Origin: Skeletonema tropicum
Taxonomy: Eukaryota; Bacillariophyta; Thalassiosirophyceae; Thalassiosirales; Thalassiosiraceae
Direction: 5' to 3'
DNA: 64,000 nucleotides
Assembly: GCA_037178625.1 (NCBI GenBank)
Contig: JAWZXG010000030.1
Location: 124,001 to 188,000 of the forward strand
Shown here: piece by piece, positions 10,863-20,888 of the stretch
Layout of the letters: the number at the start of each line of letters is the position of its first letter
Position numbering within the stretch: the stretch's first letter is position 1
Translations under genes and position numbers: made by a program
The notes under the pieces: model-generated
Databases searched by the model: none
Told to the model about the DNA's origin: nothing
What the model saw: only the letters and a program-made list of their open reading frames with translations

Positions 10863-11993
10863 CTATAAGTTAAAAGTCTGTCTTACGAAGCAGTTCCCTT
10901 CTTCTACACATTTGGGGCGTTTCCTAGTATTGATCCAAGGTGGACTCACGCGAGTCCCCTCTTTATGATGTGTCTTGGGAGTTAAGTGAAAGTGCCAGGA
11001 GTGAATCTCTTCGCAAGCATGGTAATATGACTGGAAATGATAGCACTGGTTTACGGCCCAAATCGCGGCATTTTCTGCCTGCATCTCATTCATGAAGAAG
11101 AACTCCTTTCTACCGCCCCTGCTCTTTCGTTGGAAGGGTTCTGGTCTAAGCGTCCCCTTGAGCTTATTCTTGTGGAAGATCCATGTATCAATAGAGCCTG
11201 GGTTATTCATGCAATTATCTGGTGTCTTTTGTTCTTCATTTATTGGATCAAGATATTGTGGGTGGACTTTTCCGACTATCTGCTTGTAGAAGTAGTCAGC
11301 CTCGGGTGATATTAAGTCGGTGTATCCACGTGTCCCCAATGAAATGAGAACTTCTGGATTCAAGAAACGAGCATGTTTCATGGTATCATCAAATGCTTGA
11401 TCTGCATTCGCCATGACGACAATGTCCCCCGTCACATAGTCGGATAATGCATTCTGGAACATTTGGTAGTAGTTTGGCTGACCGTTTGGTGAACCTACGC
11501 AAGTTACTTTGGATAATAGGTCGACGTGACTGTCCGATCCGATGGGGAATGATGTGATGTCAAGCGTACGGCTAAGCTGAATCATCCCTTTGAGGAATAG
11601 GTCACAATTGGCAGTTCCCTTTACTCCATCGAGAAAGATAACAACCTGATCAAAGTGCGGGTTGAGAATGTTTGCCAACAACGATGCTCTAATTTCGAGT
11701 CGATGTGGATGAACTTCCGTTCCCTTTTCCTGTGCCCAGAAGCTTGTTACGTAGGAGACCTTGGGTTGTGATGCATCTGTCCGGTCAGCAATAGAAAATT
11801 CATCGTTCTTCACATTTAGAGCAAGAGCCCTCCGGCCACGGAGAGAGACTGCCTTGTGATCGGCCAAATAATTTCCAGCTGATAGAGTATCTGGAGCATC
11901 GTCGAGATCGGTCGTCTTCATTCCGAAACCGATGACCGCCACCAACAGAGCAGAGACCGCAAAAAGGGTCAGAATAATAATTTTCGTCCACAT
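10863..11993 (-). CDS. Type II membrane protein, glycosyltransferase-like
   Basis: 376 residues with ATG at 11993. A short cytosolic N terminus precedes one hydrophobic segment at residues 5-25 (IIILTLFAVSALLVAVIGF), the layout of Golgi type II enzymes. The lumenal part starts with a beta-strand SYVTSFW, then a helix and strand (QVVIFLDGV), and near residue 195 GDIVVMANADQAFDDT. Hydrophobic strands leading to an Asp-containing loop followed by D-x-x-F-D are typical of nucleotide-sugar-binding folds, and small bacterial and algal glycosyltransferase-like families share this ANxDxxFD pattern. A later CYHFQSYYHACEEIHSWHFH is Cys/His-rich. No close named family is recognised, so the enzyme class and acceptor are unknown. 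Confidence 0.7.
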   Translation of the reverse strand: MWTKIIILTLFAVSALLVAVIGFGMKTTDLDDAPDTLSAGNYLADHKAVSLRGRRALALNVKNDEFSIADRTDASQPKVSYVTSFWAQEKGTEVHPHRLEIRASLLANILNPHFDQVVIFLDGVKGTANCDLFLKGMIQLSRTLDITSFPIGSDSHVDLLSKVTCVGSPNGQPNYYQMFQNALSDYVTGDIVVMANADQAFDDTMKHARFLNPEVLISLGTRGYTDLISPEADYFYKQIVGKVHPQYLDPINEEQKTPDNCMNNPGSIDTWIFHKNKLKGTLRPEPFQRKSRGGRKEFFFMNEMQAENAAIWAVNQCYHFQSYYHACEEIHSWHFHLTPKTHHKEGTRVSPPWINTRKRPKCVEEGNCFVRQTFNL

Positions 11994-12576
11994 TGCTGTT
12001 TTGCCTTGTCAGTAGGTTGTATGATAATAAATCTATCTAATAATAAATATGAGCTCACAGAAGGGCTGCTTATTTACAGTTCTTCGTGACCCAGACGGTT
12101 TGCAGCAGACTCAGATATTACTTTAAAGTGTTGTTTAGCTTGGTGTGTGCGTGCGTCATAAAAAAGCTGGCGTTGTCTTTGATGATGTATTCATTCGGTA
12201 CTTAATGACCTAAATGACTGAAAGTAATAAAGTAATACGTATTCCAACATATATACTAAGTACCTCTCTTAATGTGCCTCTTGAGGGCCCTAAAATTTCT
12301 GTTACCTCTCCGTCGAATACCGTGAATGACAGGTTTCACAATAAAGCAGATGTATGTTTCGCACATGTTTCTACGTAGGTACGTCGTACGGAGGGGGAAA
12401 TGGGAAAAAAGAGGATGCGAACCCAAGTGTGTAAAACGGGGGCAAAGGTACATAGGAATTAATATTACATTACCAGCAGTTTTACTGTAGGTAAGGGAAA
12501 TACCCCTTGTATTATCCCTCTCTTCTTTCTCTCTAATGCACCATCACTCCACATGAAAACATTATTTCAACAATCT
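11994..12576. other. Intergenic with fragment of a dispersed repeat
   Basis: No convincing gene. Bases 12270-12306 (GCCTCTTGAGGGCCC then AAAATTTCTGTTAC) match the middle of the repeat at 61062-61185 and its inverted copy at 42241-42372. Bases about 12510-12565 are homologous to 31245-31300 and are the 3' flank of the duplicated EF-hand-like gene. Confidence 0.55.
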
Positions 12577-12865
12577 CTAATCTCTAACAACAGGAACAGG
12601 AGCATCCGGAAGAACACTAAACATCTCCAACAAGTCAGCAGCACACTTGTCTTCAAAATATTTTTGAAAGAATAATATAATCTCGATTGGATCCAATTCT
12701 CCATCGCCATTCCCAACGTCCATTTCAAAGTAGGTAACTTTGTCCTCGAAGGCTTCACTGACGAGTGCACCGAATTCGACGTTCGTTCCTTGGGTGAATG
12801 GGAAAACGGCTGCTTGGATCTTGTGTACGATGGTGGCTACCACTGCTGCTTTTAGGACTTCATCA
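12577..12865 (-). pseudogene. Truncated tandem copy of the secreted EF-hand-like gene
   Basis: This minus-strand frame starts abruptly at DEVLKAAVVATIVHKIQ and ends PDAPVPVVRD with a TAG at 12577-12579, so it has the core and C terminus of the gene at 12887-13309 but no start codon, signal peptide or N-terminal Ser/Thr region. The junction sits about 20 bp beyond the stop codon of the complete gene, inside its 3' untranslated sequence, as in a partial tandem duplication. Only a few residues differ from the complete copy (VHK for VRK, ALVSEAFED for AIVSEAFKD). It could be expressed only if joined by splicing to another exon, for which no signal is obvious. Confidence 0.75.
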
Positions 12866-12886
12866 AGAGCATCCGGAATAAGAACA

Positions 12887-13309
12887 TTATTTAGGTCCAA
12901 GAGGAGCAGGAGGAGCATCCGGAAGAACACTAAACATCTCCAACAAGTCAGCAGCACACTTGTCTTCATAATAACTTTGAAAGAATAATATAATCTCGAT
13001 TGGATCCAATTCTCCATCGCCATTCCCAACGTCCATTTCAAAGTAGGTAACTTTGTCCTTGAAGGCTTCACTGACGATTGCACCGAATTCGACGTTCGTT
13101 CCTTGGGTGAATGGGAAAACGGCTGCTTGGATCTTGCGTACGATGGTGGCTACCACTGCTGCTTTTAGGACTTCATCTTCATCGTCGCAGTTGGAGATAG
13201 ACTTTTTGCCCCGCATTGCGTCTGTAGCAGAAGTTGATGTAGCAGAAGTTGATGGGGTAGCCAAGACGACCAAGAGAAGGGTGAGGATGGAGGTGATGAA
13301 CTTCTTCAT
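12887..13309 (-). CDS. Small secreted protein with EF-hand-like loop, copy 1
   Basis: 140 residues, ATG at 13309. Residues 1-22 are a signal peptide (MKKFITSILTLLLVVLATP) followed by a Ser/Thr/Ala linker and a compact domain with two helices around DVGNGDGELDPIE. That loop resembles a calcium-binding EF-hand (D-x-x-x-x-D-G-x-(I/L)-x-x-x-E) but is one residue longer than the canonical 12, so calcium binding is uncertain. A single Cys after the linker and one before the last helix (YEDKCAADLLEMF) could form a disulphide. A second complete copy lies at 31391-31816 with about 95 percent of residues the same, and both flanks of the gene are duplicated too. Secretion is supported; function is not known. 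Confidence 0.82.
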   Translation of the reverse strand: MKKFITSILTLLLVVLATPSTSATSTSATDAMRGKKSISNCDDEDEVLKAAVVATIVRKIQAAVFPFTQGTNVEFGAIVSEAFKDKVTYFEMDVGNGDGELDPIEIILFFQSYYEDKCAADLLEMFSVLPDAPPAPLGPK

Positions 13310-13794
13310 TTTGTGCTGTAGCTATGATGTAGAATAATTGAATTTGAATGCAGATGTAGACGACGTGAGAAGGGAGAATGATGCTTCGTTTGTTGAATCG
13401 AATGATAATAATAATAATGCGAACTACTCCTGGTGATCTGTAGTGTTACCCTATCCAATATATTGCCAATTATTGCTTCTCAGCCGCCACGGGGGTAAAC
13501 TACCATGTAAAGGTGCTTAAAATGCTGCTCTCGGTGAGCTGAGTTCGAATCTGTGTTGTATCTAATTTTTTATAAAAATAATTTGTTAGCCCCACTTCTA
13601 GCTTGCCTTAAGGGTTAACCCCCCAAAAGGTCCCCTTATCCAGTTTCCTTGGGTCTTTGGTTCCATAGCACAAATTCATCGCACCATGATTCGAAACTAC
13701 CTCAGATACACCCCGGATTTGAACTCAGCTCACTGAGAGGATTTCAGAACTGTGCTCACCTTCATCATAGCACCAATATTCGCTGAGAAGCAAC

Positions 13795-14778
13795 TAGCGT
13801 TTCGGCCAGGTAGCCCGCCCACCCCTGCAAAATATCCCAAAAAATATCCCTGATTATTTACTAGTTCCTACGTACAAAAGTCTACATGATGTGACAGGAC
13901 ACCATCTCAAAAAGTCCGCCAGAGCCTTCCTTCCACCAGGATGCGTTGAGCTCACCGCACCAGCATGGCCGACAGCCGACACTACTATGTACTTGCCGAC
14001 AGCTCCCTCGCCCTGCCAACACTACAGACAGATTCAGTAGTGGCTGTTTCTGTGTTGCATTATTTTTGTCGCCATCCGTGTATTAATTTGGTCTTTCGCC
14101 CGTATTCTGTCTTTCAACACAATGGAGAAATCCAAAGATCCACGCACAACAGCACCAGCCCCCGGCAGCACTGGTGATGATGGTCATTTGAAGCCGCAGG
14201 CTTTGCCGGAGGAGGAATTAGCAAAGAAGAGGCAGAAAGAGGCAAATAAAGCGGCAGATCTTGATAGGAAACGTTCTCTTTTTGCTCGAGCATCAACAAT
14301 GGGGAGGATATAGATGAGTTTTGTAGAATGAATTGGAAAAATGACATTGGGGAGCGTGGACGTCGGATCTATGAATGGTGGAAGACTGCAATGGAAGCTA
14401 GAGCAGATGTGATACCATCCTTCTACAAGGCTGTTCGGCTTATTGTTCTTACTCAAGTTTCTAGTGCTGCGGTGGAGCGTGTATTCTCACAATTGACTTT
14501 CATCCGGAGGATTGTTGGTGACAGCATAGTGGGAGATGTGTTGCAGCTACGGACGTTCTTGCGCTGTAATAATGGCCAAGTGAGTGATTTTGGATATAAA
14601 AAGTGATTAAATGTGATTTGATGAGTGAACAATAGTATTATTGACATCAGAAACGCTCCAGCTATCAAGATAAGCTTGTCCAAATAAAAGGATATTTTTT
14701 AGCGATTTTTGGCGAAAAATATCCCTCGGGATACTCAAAAGTGCCGAAATATCCCAGGGATTCCTGGCCGAAACGCTA
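13795..14778 (+). mobile_element. hAT DNA transposon with perfect 8-bp target duplication
   Basis: Inverted ends TAGCGTTTCGGCCAGG at 13795-13810 and its exact complement at 14763-14778, flanked by identical octamers GAAGCAAC at 13787-13794 and 14779-14786. An 8-bp duplication and ends that begin (C/T)AGNG are hallmarks of the hAT superfamily, and the interior encodes a hAT dimerisation region (see 14122-14606). Subterminal AAAATATCCC words repeat at both sides. At 984 bp it is an internally deleted, non-autonomous derivative. It sits inside the older foldback element 13432-14816. Confidence 0.9.
14122..14606 (+). pseudogene. hAT transposase remnant (dimerisation domain)
   Basis: A first frame from 14122 (MEKSKDPRTTAPAPG) runs into a stop at 14311-14313, and a second, overlapping in a different frame, carries FCRMNWKNDIGERGRRIYEWW then SSAAVERVFSQLTFIRR up to 14606. 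The S-(S/A)-A-x-E-R-x-F-S signature is the conserved core of the C-terminal hAT dimerisation domain. The DDE catalytic domain is missing and a frameshift lies near 14300, so the protein cannot transpose anything. It is enclosed by the inverted ends at 13795 and 14778. Confidence 0.85.
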
Positions 14779-14830
14779 GAAGCAACCTGCTGGATAGGCT
14801 AACACTACAGATCGCCTCCTAATCATCTAT

Positions 14831-15115
14831 GTAGCAAGATGGGCAAGCCAATCGCCAAAGATGTCAAAAATGTGTGTGTGGATAGGGTATTTCTGTGCTA
14901 CGGGAAATGAATATCTACTGCCCCGGCTACTCCTAATCCTAATCATATGTAGCAAGATGGGCAAGCCAATCGCCAAAGATGTCAAAAATGTGTGTGTGGA
15001 TAGGTTATTTCTGTGCTACGGGAAATGAATATCTACTGCCCCGGCTACTCCTAATCATGGGCAAGCCAATCGCCAAAGATGTCAAAATGTGTGTGTGTAT
15101 GTGGCTATGTTATTT
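14831..15115 (+). repeat. Tandem repeat, about 118-bp unit, 2.5 copies
   Basis: Units beginning GTAGCAAGATGGGCAAGCCA start at 14831 and 14949; a third starts truncated at 15057 (ATGGGCAAGCC). Each contains AATCGCCAAAGATGTCAAAA, a GT-rich stretch and TATTTCTGTGCTACGGGAAA. The homologous locus at 31937-31995 has a single unit, so the array expanded after the locus duplicated. Confidence 0.85.
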
Positions 15116-15744
15116 CCGTGATACAGGAAACGAGCCGGAACCGCCTCCGTCTCTGCCGCAGCTGCGCCACCTCGACAACAAAAATAGAAGTTCCTCTTGG
15201 AATGTTGCTTGTGCAAGCCCACCGCCGGCCGCACGAAAGATCAAAGATGTTAGAGTGGAGGTAAATACGACAAATATAAGGAAAAGGGCTGCTACGATTT
15301 GGATAATGTGCTTGGGTATGATGATGGTAAATGCCCTCATTGCAAACCAACGTCAACGTTATCACAAAAATGTAGTCATTTGATGAACACCCAACAATAG
15401 AACAGTGTGATTGAAATGCTAATGATGTTATGGCTGTCGACGCAGGGATTGATATCGTGAGGCATGAATTTGAAAGTCTAAATGCTCAAACATTCAAACA
15501 AAGCATGAAGGGGTAAATAGTAGGAGAAATGTATTGACACGAAAGCAACGTGCCGGCGACGGACAGCATGCTCCCCCACATTTCAACGATGATATGGAAT
15601 AAAGTTCAAGGAGATTTGGTTCAGCGAGAAGAGTTGGTGCTAATAAGAGAGACTGGTGCGTGTTGCCATTTCAGAGTACAGGTACAGGAAGTGGCGTATA
15701 GTGGGGATCGAAAAAGCTCTTAAGGAGGAGAGGAGACCGCTTCC
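15116..15744. other. Intergenic, no gene recognised
   Basis: Short overlapping frames only, none with a recognisable domain. Nothing else is seen apart from the repeats on each side. Confidence 0.4.
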
Positions 15745-16064
15745 ATATCATATCACTTATAGGAAATTAGGTAAATGTTGCATTATCGCTACCTCTAGAC
15801 ATCATTGAACCAACAATTGGAGTCTTCATACGCCGAGGGCAGAACCAAACAGCGTCGCAGTCGGGACCACGGGAAAGGGTTGTCTCTCCTACCACAGCTC
15901 GTTTAAAGCCCGGGATATATTGACGTGGATGTCAATAAGCCTGTATAAAGGCGAGATATATAATTGCAAGTATTTGCACGAGAGTATAAGCATATACCCA
16001 TCTCTATCCGTGGATGTTTTGACCGCGTCGAAGTGCTGCCTGAGCCCGCTGGCGACGTATCAAG
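15745..16064 (-). mobile_element. Dispersed retroposon copy, full length, inverted
   Basis: About 320 bp that is the near-identical reverse complement of the insertion at 53180-53493, from TATCATATCACTTA on the left to GACGTATCAAG on the right. A third, shorter copy is at 41939-42060 and keeps only the end that corresponds to the 3' side of the 53180 copy. 5'-truncation plus a 13-bp target duplication at 53180 point to a SINE- or LINE-like retroposon whose sense strand here is minus. No target duplication is clear at this copy. Confidence 0.75.
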
Positions 16065-16352
16065 AAGGCTTCACGTGCCGCTGTCACTGAAAGTAGCCAA
16101 TAAGCCTGATGCTCACCAGAATTTGTTTCGAGATCATCGAGATTGATTTCCGTCAAATATTTATCCTCTCCTAGCCCTTCTAAGCCCATCTCTTGCTGCT
16201 CCTCTATCTATTTGTAGCTCCTCCTTCCTCTCTAACGCAAGCATACCCGAAATTATTTTATCATTAATCAAGAAATTCCTCACCAGCCACTGTCATGTGG
16301 GTTATCTCCATCAGCTTCATTGAGAAGCTTTGTGCCCATTTTGCACCAGAAA

Positions 16353-16722
16353 GATAGCTGCCCTCCAGACGACGATCTACGACGATGTGTCTCTTGAATC
16401 GCACAGAACTCCTTGGATATCATTCCTTCCATAAAACGCCGCCATTTGATCTGATCTTGTGAACGTGCCAAGTTCTGCAATATTGGGTCATGATCGCCAG
16501 CAGTGCAGTCCATAAAGCTTTTGCCATTCCGAGCCCCTCACAAACCTCATGATATACTTTTCCAGCACATCACATGTCCCCACCGATTGTAAAAGATAGC
16601 TGCGCCCTCCAGACGACGATGTGTCTCTTGAATCGCACAGAACTTCTTGCGGAAGTTGGCACGTTCACAAGATCAGATTGGATGGCGGCGGTTTATGGAA
16701 GGAATGATATCCAAAGGGAGCA
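16353..16722. repeat. Mixed direct and inverted duplication
   Basis: CCCTCCAGACGACGAT followed by TGTGTCTCTTGAATCGCACA occurs at about 16362-16405 and again at about 16603-16640. Immediately beyond each, the block GATATCATTCCTTCCATAAA (about 16418) recurs as its reverse complement (about 16687-16715). The sequence therefore contains a direct repeat joined to an inverted one, a structure typical of rearranged transposon ends. No coding function is recognised. Confidence 0.65.
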
Positions 16723-16974
16723 TTTCAGATTATGCCAAATTATCATCTGACTTCCTACCTCAGACTAGCTCGATGGCGGAGGTAAACCCCACAGCTGATG
16801 CTTTCAGGCCACCATGGAGGGTTCACTCAACAAGTCAAATACATATCAATACTCTATCAATCATTTATATCTAACATCAACTAATATATCAACTACAGTT
16901 CGATAAAAGCACACCATCCAAACTCTTCATAATCACCCCCCTGCTCTTCCAACACACTCCACATAGTATATACT

Positions 16975-17998
16975 CTACAACAAAGTAAACGGAGCAGCCA
17001 AAATCAACGGAGCAGCAAAAAACACCAATCCCTTCACATCCTCCTCCCCAATCAAAGTTTGCAATCCACTCAGCGTCGCCAACCACGCCACAGCCAACAT
17101 CGCCCTCGATGTCCACTTATGTCCCATCCGAATCAATCCATTCTGCTTATCAATTCCAAAATCAGGATGCAAGAATACTCCCCCCGCCATACCCAACATG
17201 GTGGACCCTACAAGAGCGGCCAATCCAGCCTTGGAGTGGAGGGTGGCGTAATGATCTTTCCCCATGGAATTTTTATTTTGATAAATGACATAAAATCCTG
17301 CGTAGGAGGAGAGCAGGCCGGCCCACGCGATCATACCGTGGAGTTTGGTGTTGGTGTACCCCATGCGTTTTTTGGTGAGGGCTGCTGTGCCCATTAGGCC
17401 TACCATGCCTGTAAAATGTATATTGAGAAAGTTATGAATGCATGAGTGATTAGTACGCAGTGTGTTGAAGGAGAGAGAATTGCCCCTTTGATTGATTGCC
17501 AAACATCATCACCAATGGATCACATGAAAAAAAGAGTCATCGTTTCAAAAAGGTTGTCATCAATCGAGGTGATTCCACCCAGTTACTATACCACCACACA
17601 AAATTACCACTCCATATGACACTACCCTTTTGGCAGAATCAAGAATATAAATAATACTGTAGGATGCTGATAGAAATGGGTTGAAATCGCTGATGACCTA
17701 TCATTGTGTATAAAAATAAACAATCATTCATTCTCTTTATTTTTTTCATATGGTCCATTGTATATACTGAGCACCTAACGTGGATCACAGTGGTACAATA
17801 ATAATATTACATACATACAAACAAAAATTCAAGAATACACGCACCAACCATCATCAAAAACGGATGCCAACTAAAAAATCTCCATCCCGCCCCCTCTGGT
17901 CTCGTGCCGGCGTAATATCCGCCTAGTAATGAATGACCGATTATTATGGATAGGAGGAGGAGGTATTTGTTGGTGGGGAGGGGGGTCATTTTCGCCAT
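16975..17998 (-). CDS. Cytochrome b561-domain membrane protein, two exons
   Basis: Exon 1 is 17845-17998 (ATG at 17998) and exon 2 is 16975-17408; the 436-nt intron starts GTGCGT and ends TTTACAG, and the splice completes a Gly codon. The 195-residue product has about five to six hydrophobic segments and four well-spaced histidines in helices: SWHPFLMM, TKLHGMIAW, ATLHSKAGL and RMGHKWTSR. Paired histidines coordinating two haems in a helical bundle are the hallmark of cytochrome b561 electron carriers, which pass electrons from ascorbate or similar donors across a membrane. No DOMON domain is attached. The same splice donor (GTGCGT) is used in the TM9SF gene. The electron donor, acceptor and membrane are unknown. 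Confidence 0.85.
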
Positions 17999-18179
17999 GG
18001 TTGGAGAGTTGTTTGGTTGGTTTGTAGCGTTGGTATTTAGGCGTAAGTATCGTTGGGTAGGATGTTGAATTTTTGATGGGAAAGATCTGTGACAATGGTG
18101 GTGTACGACAGTTAAATTAGCAACTTATGTTACAAGCAACATGTGACACAGATCACTAAAGCAAGGTTGAAGGGAGTTA

Positions 18180-20252
18180 CTATGCAACGTGAAAGAGATT
18201 GACCAGCTGCAGACTACCGACAAAGAATTCAATTTGATCTTTTTGTCGGCAGCGCATCTCCAATGCCATTATTGAATTATTCCCACCAAACGAGAGTTGT
18301 GCCAAACACCGCGGTGAGACACTCCTCGTCTTCTTTCGCAATGACGAATGAAGAGTAGTAGGAGAAGTACCACTTCTTCTTGGGCTTTGAGTGTTGGCTG
18401 ATGGCAGCTCCATCTTTTCTTCTTCCCGTTGAGCAATTAAAAATAGTTTTGTAATGTCATCCTCTACAACACCCGATGCTATGATCGACCAACCGACCTG
18501 ATTGAAGTGCATGTTGCACTGTGCCAAGGTTGGGATGGTGACGATTGGATATTCTTCTTTACAGCTGCACCTTGAAAGGCTTTGCCATTCGGATTCAAAC
18601 TCTTGTGGAGTACAGTATAGATTGAGGTCAAGGTTGAATGGTGTGTACCGTTGTGTGTTGTTGTGTTCTTGTAGGGGAGGAGCAGATGGAGTGGGACTTG
18701 CTGCATCGAGCCTTGTCGAGAACAAGCTTTGGCTACTTCTTACATTTGGACTGCCAAAGTCGTAAGAGTCATATGCACTCGTGTGAGTGCTTGGGCTCTC
18801 GATACTTCTTCTACTCTCTGCCGAGTAAATATTGCGACGAGCTGCTCTCCTATTTGCTCTACTTGACCTGTGGGGTGTATTTTGGTCCATTGCTTCTTGT
18901 CTCGACTCTTCTCTCTGCTTCTCTGCCAATCGGATCGACCAAATGATGGACCCAATAAGCAATGGAGTCAAACTTGTCAAGGAATTGGTCATAATCATCA
19001 AGATAAGAATCGCCTTGACATCTTTCGGTGCATCATATTGAATGCTGCTCAACTCCGCATTCACTAGACTGATCCATAACATCACGCCAAATACAAAGTC
19101 TACAGCTTTTGTGAATGCAATGCAACTCAATGACCTCTTCATTGAAGAAACTATCTTCTTTTGATTTCGGCGAGTTTCACGTCTATCCGTCACGCAAAAG
19201 TACCTGCATCCACATTGTCCACAGAGGTCTCTAATCTTGATATGATGTACCAATGATAGAAAAGCAACGATGCCACTCGTGCCTTTGAATAGTAAGGTTG
19301 CCTGAACAGAAAGTATCTGTACAGGAGCTTCATTGAAGACATTCATCCGACCGCTAACAGCACCAGATTGGATGAGAAAGAAGTAGTTGAAGAGGAGGAG
19401 CGAGGATAGAAGCTCAATCCAAGTGACTACAACGACTTTCTGCGAGACTGGCTTGTATATATCAATCTTGTTGGACCCAAAATAACCACGCAATAGGCCC
19501 CAAACATCGAGATAGTCGATGATAGCCACAATGCTCACGAATACATTGACTGCTACCGCCCACCAAGCCATTTGCCAAACGAATAAGGTTTGTTGTGTCA
19601 ACTTGTACTCGAAATCGTCATTCCTCTCTACCAAAGATTCGACGAAATAGTTGGATATCAACCAATCAACATTAAATATGCAGGAAATCCAGACGATTAA
19701 CACGAGCGAGACAATATGAGTCTTCCCTTTACCTTGCCAAGATACTGGTTTGACTTGAAAGAGTGCTAGCAAGAGTGAAATGTACGAGCCGCTTTGTGGA
19801 GCAGTGGGATACATTTGTGCTATCATGGAAAAGACAAAGATGACCAAAGCGAAACAAAGACCCCTTGATATTGTAGCGAAAAGAAATGCAAGTGTCCTTA
19901 GTACATCGACGTAGCCACTCGATCTTGATGTTGTTGAAGCTGCTGTAGTTGCTGTAGACTCTACTTGAACTGGAACTGGCGATGGCGAGGGTGACATTCG
20001 CTCGTGTGGAGACACTTTTTGTCCATAGTTTGCTATGTTCATTGTTGGCTTCTCTGGCATGTCGCACTCGTTTTCAATAGCGTTAGCTAAGTTCATTGCT
20101 TGCATCTCTGGCATATCGTACTCGATTTCAGGAGAAGAATAGTTGTCGAGCACGAACTCTCGATGTGCAGCATCCATCTCCTCTTCCATCAATTTCACTT
20201 CATCCTCCAAGCGCTGTAGCTCTGGAGATTTGAACGATTCGTCTGCATCCAT
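18180..20252 (-). CDS. Polytopic membrane protein, unknown
   Basis: 690 residues, single exon, ATG at 20252, TAG at 18180-18182. Residues 1-40 are an acidic helix with heptad character (SPELQRLEDEVKLMEEEMD). A Ser/Thr linker leads to about eight hydrophobic segments between residues ~110 and ~440 (e.g. LAFLFATISRGLCFALVIFV, IVSLVLIVWISCIF, VVVTWIELLSSLLLF, AILILMIMTNSLTSLTPLLI). A Cys-rich loop CGQCGCRYFC lies in the middle. The C-terminal 240 residues are hydrophilic and Ser-rich, probably cytosolic. No named family was recognised; the eight-helix core is not obviously a GPCR or a known transporter. The gap 18003-18179 and the region 20253-20888 on either side show no further gene. Confidence 0.8.
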   Translation of the reverse strand: MDADESFKSPELQRLEDEVKLMEEEMDAAHREFVLDNYSSPEIEYDMPEMQAMNLANAIENECDMPEKPTMNIANYGQKVSPHERMSPSPSPVPVQVESTATTAASTTSRSSGYVDVLRTLAFLFATISRGLCFALVIFVFSMIAQMYPTAPQSGSYISLLLALFQVKPVSWQGKGKTHIVSLVLIVWISCIFNVDWLISNYFVESLVERNDDFEYKLTQQTLFVWQMAWWAVAVNVFVSIVAIIDYLDVWGLLRGYFGSNKIDIYKPVSQKVVVVTWIELLSSLLLFNYFFLIQSGAVSGRMNVFNEAPVQILSVQATLLFKGTSGIVAFLSLVHHIKIRDLCGQCGCRYFCVTDRRETRRNQKKIVSSMKRSLSCIAFTKAVDFVFGVMLWISLVNAELSSIQYDAPKDVKAILILMIMTNSLTSLTPLLIGSIIWSIRLAEKQREESRQEAMDQNTPHRSSRANRRAARRNIYSAESRRSIESPSTHTSAYDSYDFGSPNVRSSQSLFSTRLDAASPTPSAPPLQEHNNTQRYTPFNLDLNLYCTPQEFESEWQSLSRCSCKEEYPIVTIPTLAQCNMHFNQVGWSIIASGVVEDDITKLFLIAQREEEKMELPSANTQSPRRSGTSPTTLHSSLRKKTRSVSPRCLAQLSFGGNNSIMALEMRCRQKDQIEFFVGSLQLVNLFHVA

Positions 20253-20888
20253 TATTTCTGTATAATATCGCTATATTTCCGTAGCACCACTATTTACTTT
20301 TTCAGAATTGATGAAAGATAGAAAAGATTTTAAACTTTTTGAGGCGCTTCAACAAAATCCCATGTTCGATGTTTGCCTCCTACGCAACACCATGCTTCTC
20401 TCTTTTCAATAGCTCAAAGCGCAGCGCAGCTGTAGCTTCACGACTTTTTGATCTATTATAATCTATTTGAGGGAGGTGGGAAACCGAGTGGAAATCATCC
20501 GTCTCTAGAGAGAGTGAGAAATACTGAGAGATCTAAGAAAAGGAACACATATCCGACTTAGAAGTTGGGTATTGCATCAAAGGAGAAAGCCAAAGACTGT
20601 CAGATGGAATGGAGCAAATATCGAATATGAATGTATCTCATAGATTCCAAGCGATACCGGTCCTTGCATACAGAATCACGGGGCCTCACGTGTAGGCGGT
20701 GGGTGATTTGATAGCATGATTGAGTGGGGCACAACAGCCCCAGCAGCTGCTGATGCCATTCGTGCATGTGAAAATATCTCTTGCCGTACAATAACGGGAG
20801 CTAGATGAAAGAAAAGGAAGTAGCGTACATATCATTGAAGATAAATTTCTGCACTTCTATTAAACAATATGAATAAAAATCAGCTCAT
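20253..20888. other. Intergenic, nothing recognised
   Basis: 636 bp between two minus-strand genes, so it holds the 3' untranslated end of the chitinase gene's neighbour promoter region and the 3' end of the large gene's transcript. I see no repeat, RNA gene or conserved frame. Confidence 0.4.

Larger units (their letters stand above)
13432..14816. mobile_element. Foldback element with long inverted ends, host of a nested hAT
   Basis: The left end GGTGATCTGTAGTGTTA and the reverse complement of the right end GGCGATCTGTAGTGTTA differ at one base, and weaker inverted similarity continues inward for over 100 bp, including GTGAGCTGAGTTCGAATC on one arm and GTGAGCTGAGTTCAAATC on the other. That word resembles a tRNA B box. 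The duplicated locus at 31911-31930 has the uninterrupted sequence GAACTACTCCTAATC, i.e. an empty site; the duplication made on insertion is short (TCCT, or CTCCT). Removing the nested element at 13795-14786 leaves an element of about 393 bp. Confidence 0.75.

Noticed and set aside
12577..13083. A 168-codon minus-strand frame running through both EF-hand-like copies
   Set aside because: It reads the C-terminal part of the complete copy in a wrong frame before entering the truncated copy, and its first half has no resemblance to the family.
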